Assembly: GCA_030598025.1 (NCBI GenBank)
Contig: JAUVQS010000067.1
Coordinates: 1-7,872, forward strand
Source: Acidimicrobiia bacterium
GTDB lineage: Bacteria; Actinomycetota; Acidimicrobiia; Spongiisociales; JAHEDJ01
DNA length: 7,872 nt
Direction of reading: 5' to 3'
A model generated the notes under the pieces. That model was not told the origin of the DNA and did not search any database. It was given only the letters and a program-made list of their open reading frames with translations. Shown one piece after another: positions 5,264 through 7,872 of this stretch (position 1 is its first letter; every line of letters starts with the position of its first letter). The position numbers and the translations under genes were made by a program.

Positions 5264-7195
5264 ATGACTATCCAACTCACTTTTCCAGACGGATCCGTAC
5301 ATGAGCATAAAGAAGGTGCGACCGGCCTCGACGTCGCCGCTGCGATCGGTTCGCGACTCGCCAAAGCGGCAGTTGCCGTCAAACTCGACGGTGAGTACGT
5401 CGATCTGACCCGGCCACTGCCCGGTAGCGGGGCGTTCGAGGTCGTGACCGAAGCAACTGAAGACGGCCGGCACGTCATCCGGCACAGTGCCGCCCACATT
5501 ATGGCCCAGGCGGTTCTAGACCTATTTGACGGAGCGACGTTCGCCATCGGCCCGGCGATCACCGACGGCTTCTACTACGACTTCAATATCGGTCGCCCGT
5601 TCGCGGCGGATGATCTCGAACGGATCGAGCAGCGCATGGCCGACATCGTCGATGCCGATCAAGTTTTTGAGAGGCAGGAACACTCCATTGCAGAGGCACT
5701 GGATCTGTTTTCCGATCAGCCTTACAAGACTGAGATCATTGAGTCGGTCGATGAATCAGAAGTCGGCGGCGGGGACGCAGTAACCGTGTACCGCAACGAT
5801 GCGTTTCTCGATCTGTGCCGCGGACCGCATCTTCCCAGCACCGGGCGACTCAAGGCTGTCAAGCTCCTCCGCTCCGCCGGCGCCTACTGGCGTGGCGACG
5901 AGAATCGGGACCAGCTACAGCGCATTTACGGCACTGCCTGGGAGTCGAAGAAAGCCCTGGAAGGCTATCTTCATCGCCTCGAAGAGGCAGAGCGGCGAGA
6001 TCACCGGCGTCTCGGAAATGAACTGGACCTCTTCTCGTTTCCACCCGAGTTGGGTCCCGGACTTGCCGTCTGGCATCCCAAAGGTGGTCTGTTGCGCACC
6101 ATCATTGAGGACTACAGCCGGAGGACACACCTGAGCCACGATTACCAGATCGTTGCCTCTCCTCACGTGGCAAAAGCGCAACTCTGGCAGACGTCGGGGC
6201 ACCTCGACTTCTACGCAGAAGGCATGTACCCGGGCATGGTTCTCGACGAACAAACCGAGTATCGGATGAAGCCGATGAACTGCCCGTTCCACATCCTGAT
6301 CTTCAAGAGCAGTGGACGTAGCTATCGCGAACTTCCGCTCCGTTTGTATGAACTCGGCACCGTCTATCGGTATGAACGATCCGGGGTCGTGCATGGTTTG
6401 CTACGGGCGCGTGGCTTTACCCAGGACGACAGTCACATTTTCGCGATGGAGTCGCAACTCGGCGACGAACTGCAGAATCTCCTCGACTTCACCCTGATGG
6501 TGCTGCGTGATTTCGGTTTCGATGAGTTCGAGGCCGATCTCTCCACCCGACCAGACAAGTACGTTGGCCAGGATGATCTCTGGGACAAGGCCGAAGTGGC
6601 TCTTCAACAAGTTCTGGAAACCGCCGGCCTGCCATTTCAGATAGCCGAGGGCGAAGGAGCCTTCTACGGCCCGAAGATAGATGTGCACGTGCGCGATGCC
6701 ATCGGCCGGCGCTGGCAACTCTCAACACTTCAGGTCGATTTCGCCCAGCCCGAGAACTTCGATCTGCTGTTCGCGTCCGGCCAGAACACACGCGAGCGGC
6801 CGGTCATGATCCATCGAGCCTTGATGGGATCGATCGAACGCTTCGTCGGGATCCTGGTCGAGCATTACGCCGGCGCCTTCCCCGGGTGGTTGTCACCGGT
6901 TCAGGCGGCGCTTGTTCCCGTGGCCGACAGGCACATCGAATATGCCCGGAAGGTAGCCACCTCCCTCGGGGAGGCTGGAGTTCGGGTCGAGATTGATGAA
7001 GCAGACGACACCGTTGGTGAGAAGATCCGCCGAGCCATCACCCAGAAGACTCCGGCCGTCCTCGTCGTTGGCGACCAGGACATCGAGAACAACACCGTCG
7101 GACTTCGGCTCCGGGGTGACGAACACGAGCGTCGCGGCATCGAAGTCGATGCTGCTGTGCAGGAGCTGGTCGCTCTCGGTGCACCACCTCGATGA
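5264..7195 (+). CDS. thrS: Threonyl-tRNA synthetase
   Basis: ThrRS charges tRNA-Thr with threonine using ATP, in the cytosol, and edits mis-charged Ser-tRNA-Thr. The 643 residues are full length and show every domain. The TGS domain spans about 1-61. The editing domain has HSAAH (74-78) and CRGPH (Cys185, His189). The class II catalytic core has motif 2 RARGFTQDD and the zinc ligands Cys340 (in MNCPFH), His391 (in DDSHIF) and His517 (in IHRALMGSIERF); these sit a constant six residues after E. coli Cys334, His385 and His511. The anticodon-binding domain fills about 540-643. The ATG at 5264 gives the usual MTIQLTFPDG beginning. No convincing Shine-Dalgarno precedes it and no T-box leader fits in the 80-bp spacer. 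TACCCT at 5232-5237 is a weak -10 candidate. The stop codon overlaps the next gene's start (ATGA). Confidence 0.98.
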   Translation: MTIQLTFPDGSVHEHKEGATGLDVAAAIGSRLAKAAVAVKLDGEYVDLTRPLPGSGAFEVVTEATEDGRHVIRHSAAHIMAQAVLDLFDGATFAIGPAITDGFYYDFNIGRPFAADDLERIEQRMADIVDADQVFERQEHSIAEALDLFSDQPYKTEIIESVDESEVGGGDAVTVYRNDAFLDLCRGPHLPSTGRLKAVKLLRSAGAYWRGDENRDQLQRIYGTAWESKKALEGYLHRLEEAERRDHRRLGNELDLFSFPPELGPGLAVWHPKGGLLRTIIEDYSRRTHLSHDYQIVASPHVAKAQLWQTSGHLDFYAEGMYPGMVLDEQTEYRMKPMNCPFHILIFKSSGRSYRELPLRLYELGTVYRYERSGVVHGLLRARGFTQDDSHIFAMESQLGDELQNLLDFTLMVLRDFGFDEFEADLSTRPDKYVGQDDLWDKAEVALQQVLETAGLPFQIAEGEGAFYGPKIDVHVRDAIGRRWQLSTLQVDFAQPENFDLLFASGQNTRERPVMIHRALMGSIERFVGILVEHYAGAFPGWLSPVQAALVPVADRHIEYARKVATSLGEAGVRVEIDEADDTVGEKIRRAITQKTPAVLVVGDQDIENNTVGLRLRGDEHERRGIEVDAAVQELVALGAPPR

Positions 7196-7674
7196 CCGAC
7201 CGCGAACCCCCGAGCATCCATATTCCGCGGGACCTCGCCGACTCTGAGGACGTGCCTGATGACCTCGACTCGGCGGCGCTCGGTCCGTACGAGTTCCCCA
7301 GCCCGAAACGTCGGAGGCTCTCAGCCTGGGTCTACCTGACGGGCGGAGCGATGGCTGCGGCAGGAGCAGCAACGGGCTTGCCGGTCGGAATGTGGATAAT
7401 CGCGGTCGCCTTCCTGGTTCTCGCTGCCTGGCATTTGCTGACCGCCTGGCCGCTGGCCGTGTCGGATTCCGAGGCTCTCGAAAAGGCCGCCCGGGCGGTG
7501 TCGTTCCCGGTCGGGCACTCGTCGGGTGCAGTGCGTTTTGAGGGTTGGCGATCACGCCCGATCTGGAACGTACTTCTGTACTCGGCCGATGACCCCCCTT
7601 CAAAAAGAGGCCTGGTGCTGATCGACGCAGTGACGGGGGAGGTTCGCGGAGAACCCTATGAGGAAGTCTTGTAG
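7192..7674 (+). CDS. Small two-helix membrane protein coupled to thrS
   Basis: This 160-residue protein starts in an ATGA overlap with the thrS stop, so it is co-transcribed and probably translationally coupled; no separate ribosome site is visible. The N-terminal 38 residues are acidic and probably disordered. A basic KRRR (39-42) precedes two hydrophobic helices (about 44-62 and 66-88). This implies a hairpin with both ends in the cytoplasm. The C-terminal domain (about 98-160) is soluble and contains WNVLLYSADD (125-134) and LVLIDAVTGEVRG (141-153). That pattern resembles PepSY-type modules, where a strand is followed by D-x-x-TGEV; this resemblance is by eye only. I do not recognise a named family. 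Actinobacterial thrS is often followed by a HIT-domain protein and pgsA, so this partner differs from the mycobacterial arrangement. Confidence 0.8.
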   Translation: MTDREPPSIHIPRDLADSEDVPDDLDSAALGPYEFPSPKRRRLSAWVYLTGGAMAAAGAATGLPVGMWIIAVAFLVLAAWHLLTAWPLAVSDSEALEKAARAVSFPVGHSSGAVRFEGWRSRPIWNVLLYSADDPPSKRGLVLIDAVTGEVRGEPYEEVL

Positions 7675-7779
7675 CGAGTCGCAGGTCGCGAATTGCGAGT
7701 CAATTAGGAAGCGGGGCGGTGCTGAGACCGCCCCGCACGCCGTCTTCGGGCTACTCGCGACTAGTAACTCGCGACTAGT
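7674..7779. repeat. Cluster of short inverted and direct repeats around a hairpin
   Basis: The 13-mer ACTCGCGACTAGT occurs twice in tandem (7753-7765 and 7767-7779, 14-bp period). To the left, the inverse word GCGAGTC occurs at 7674-7680 and 7695-7701 (21-bp period). TCGCGA occurs at 7686-7691, 7755-7760 and 7769-7774. The left and right groups are in inverted orientation around the hairpin at 7711-7736, so the block as a whole is an imperfect nested inverted repeat. It could be a dispersed intergenic repeat of the REP type; copies elsewhere in the genome cannot be seen from here. Confidence 0.55.
7711..7736. terminator. Perfect 10-bp hairpin downstream of the thrS operon
   Basis: GCGGGGCGGT (7711-7720) and ACCGCCCCGC (7727-7736) pair perfectly around the 6-nt loop GCTGAG, 36 nt after the stop of the membrane protein gene. 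There is no U-tract in the plus direction; in the minus direction the stem is followed by TTCCTAATT, which is only mildly T-rich. It may terminate the thrS operon, serve both directions, or be the core of the surrounding repeat. Confidence 0.6.
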
Positions 7780-7872
7780 GCTGTGACCACAAACGTTGGG
7801 GGTCCTGGACTTGGTCGTTGAGATCGCGCATCGTTGCGTTTCGTGGGTGTGTTCGCCGCGGAGCGGTAGACC
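7775..7872 (-). CDS. Possible 3' end of a minus-strand gene running off the window
   Basis: One minus-strand frame is open from the window edge to a TAG at 7775-7777 and reads through MRDLNDQVQDPQRLWSQH at its end. The composition is polar and protein-like, with none of the Arg/Pro bias of most shadow frames here. Its stop lies inside the second ACTAGT repeat, so the hairpin at 7711-7736 would be its downstream terminator. The piece is about 30 residues, another minus-strand frame and a plus-strand frame are also open, and no family is recognisable. Confidence 0.3.
   Translation of the reverse strand, partial: STAPRRTHPRNATMRDLNDQVQDPQRLWSQH

Noticed and set aside
6893..7603. A 236-codon minus-strand frame opposite the end of thrS and the membrane protein gene
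   Set aside because: It crosses two well-supported genes and encodes an Arg/Pro/Ser-rich low-complexity product.

Overview
The window is GC-rich, gene-dense bacterial chromosome. The best taxonomic marker is a two-domain GNAT protein that matches mycothiol synthase (MshD), an enzyme essentially confined to Actinobacteria. High GC, TTG and GTG starts, and several starts that look leaderless fit an actinobacterium. A deep lineage such as Acidimicrobiia is my guess, not something the sequence proves. I see no tRNA, rRNA, CRISPR array, insertion sequence or prophage gene.

Layout from left to right. A duplicated-domain SAM-dependent methyltransferase lies on the minus strand (56-1255) and is divergent from a Maf-family nucleotide pyrophosphatase on the plus strand (1339-1926). 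A compact stretch rich in potential RNA stems follows maf and ends in a strong intrinsic terminator (1928-2080). A patatin-like phospholipase (minus, 2117-3085) is divergent from mshD (plus, 3135-4004), with only 49 bp between their starts. A 74-residue membrane-anchored zinc-ribbon protein (minus, 4016-4240) converges on mshD. Upstream of it on the same strand is an aminoglycoside-phosphotransferase-fold protein whose key catalytic residues look lost (4353-5183). Divergent from that is a complete threonyl-tRNA synthetase, thrS (5264-7195), overlapping by 4 nt a small two-helix membrane protein (7192-7674). The right end holds a perfect 10-bp hairpin flanked by short repeated words (7674-7779) and perhaps the 3' end of another minus-strand gene.

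The genes do not form one pathway. They are mostly housekeeping functions: nucleotide-pool cleaning (Maf), thiol redox buffering (MshD), translation (ThrS), lipid hydrolysis (patatin), and poorly characterised conserved proteins. The most useful observations are: three genes with a TAnnnT hexamer exactly 7 nt before the start codon, suggesting leaderless mRNAs; the structured RNA candidate after maf; the likely pseudokinase; the zinc-ribbon membrane microprotein; and the tandem methyltransferase with PGK in both motif IV positions. I did not find convincing evidence for a multi-gene novel system such as a defence island or biosynthetic cluster.
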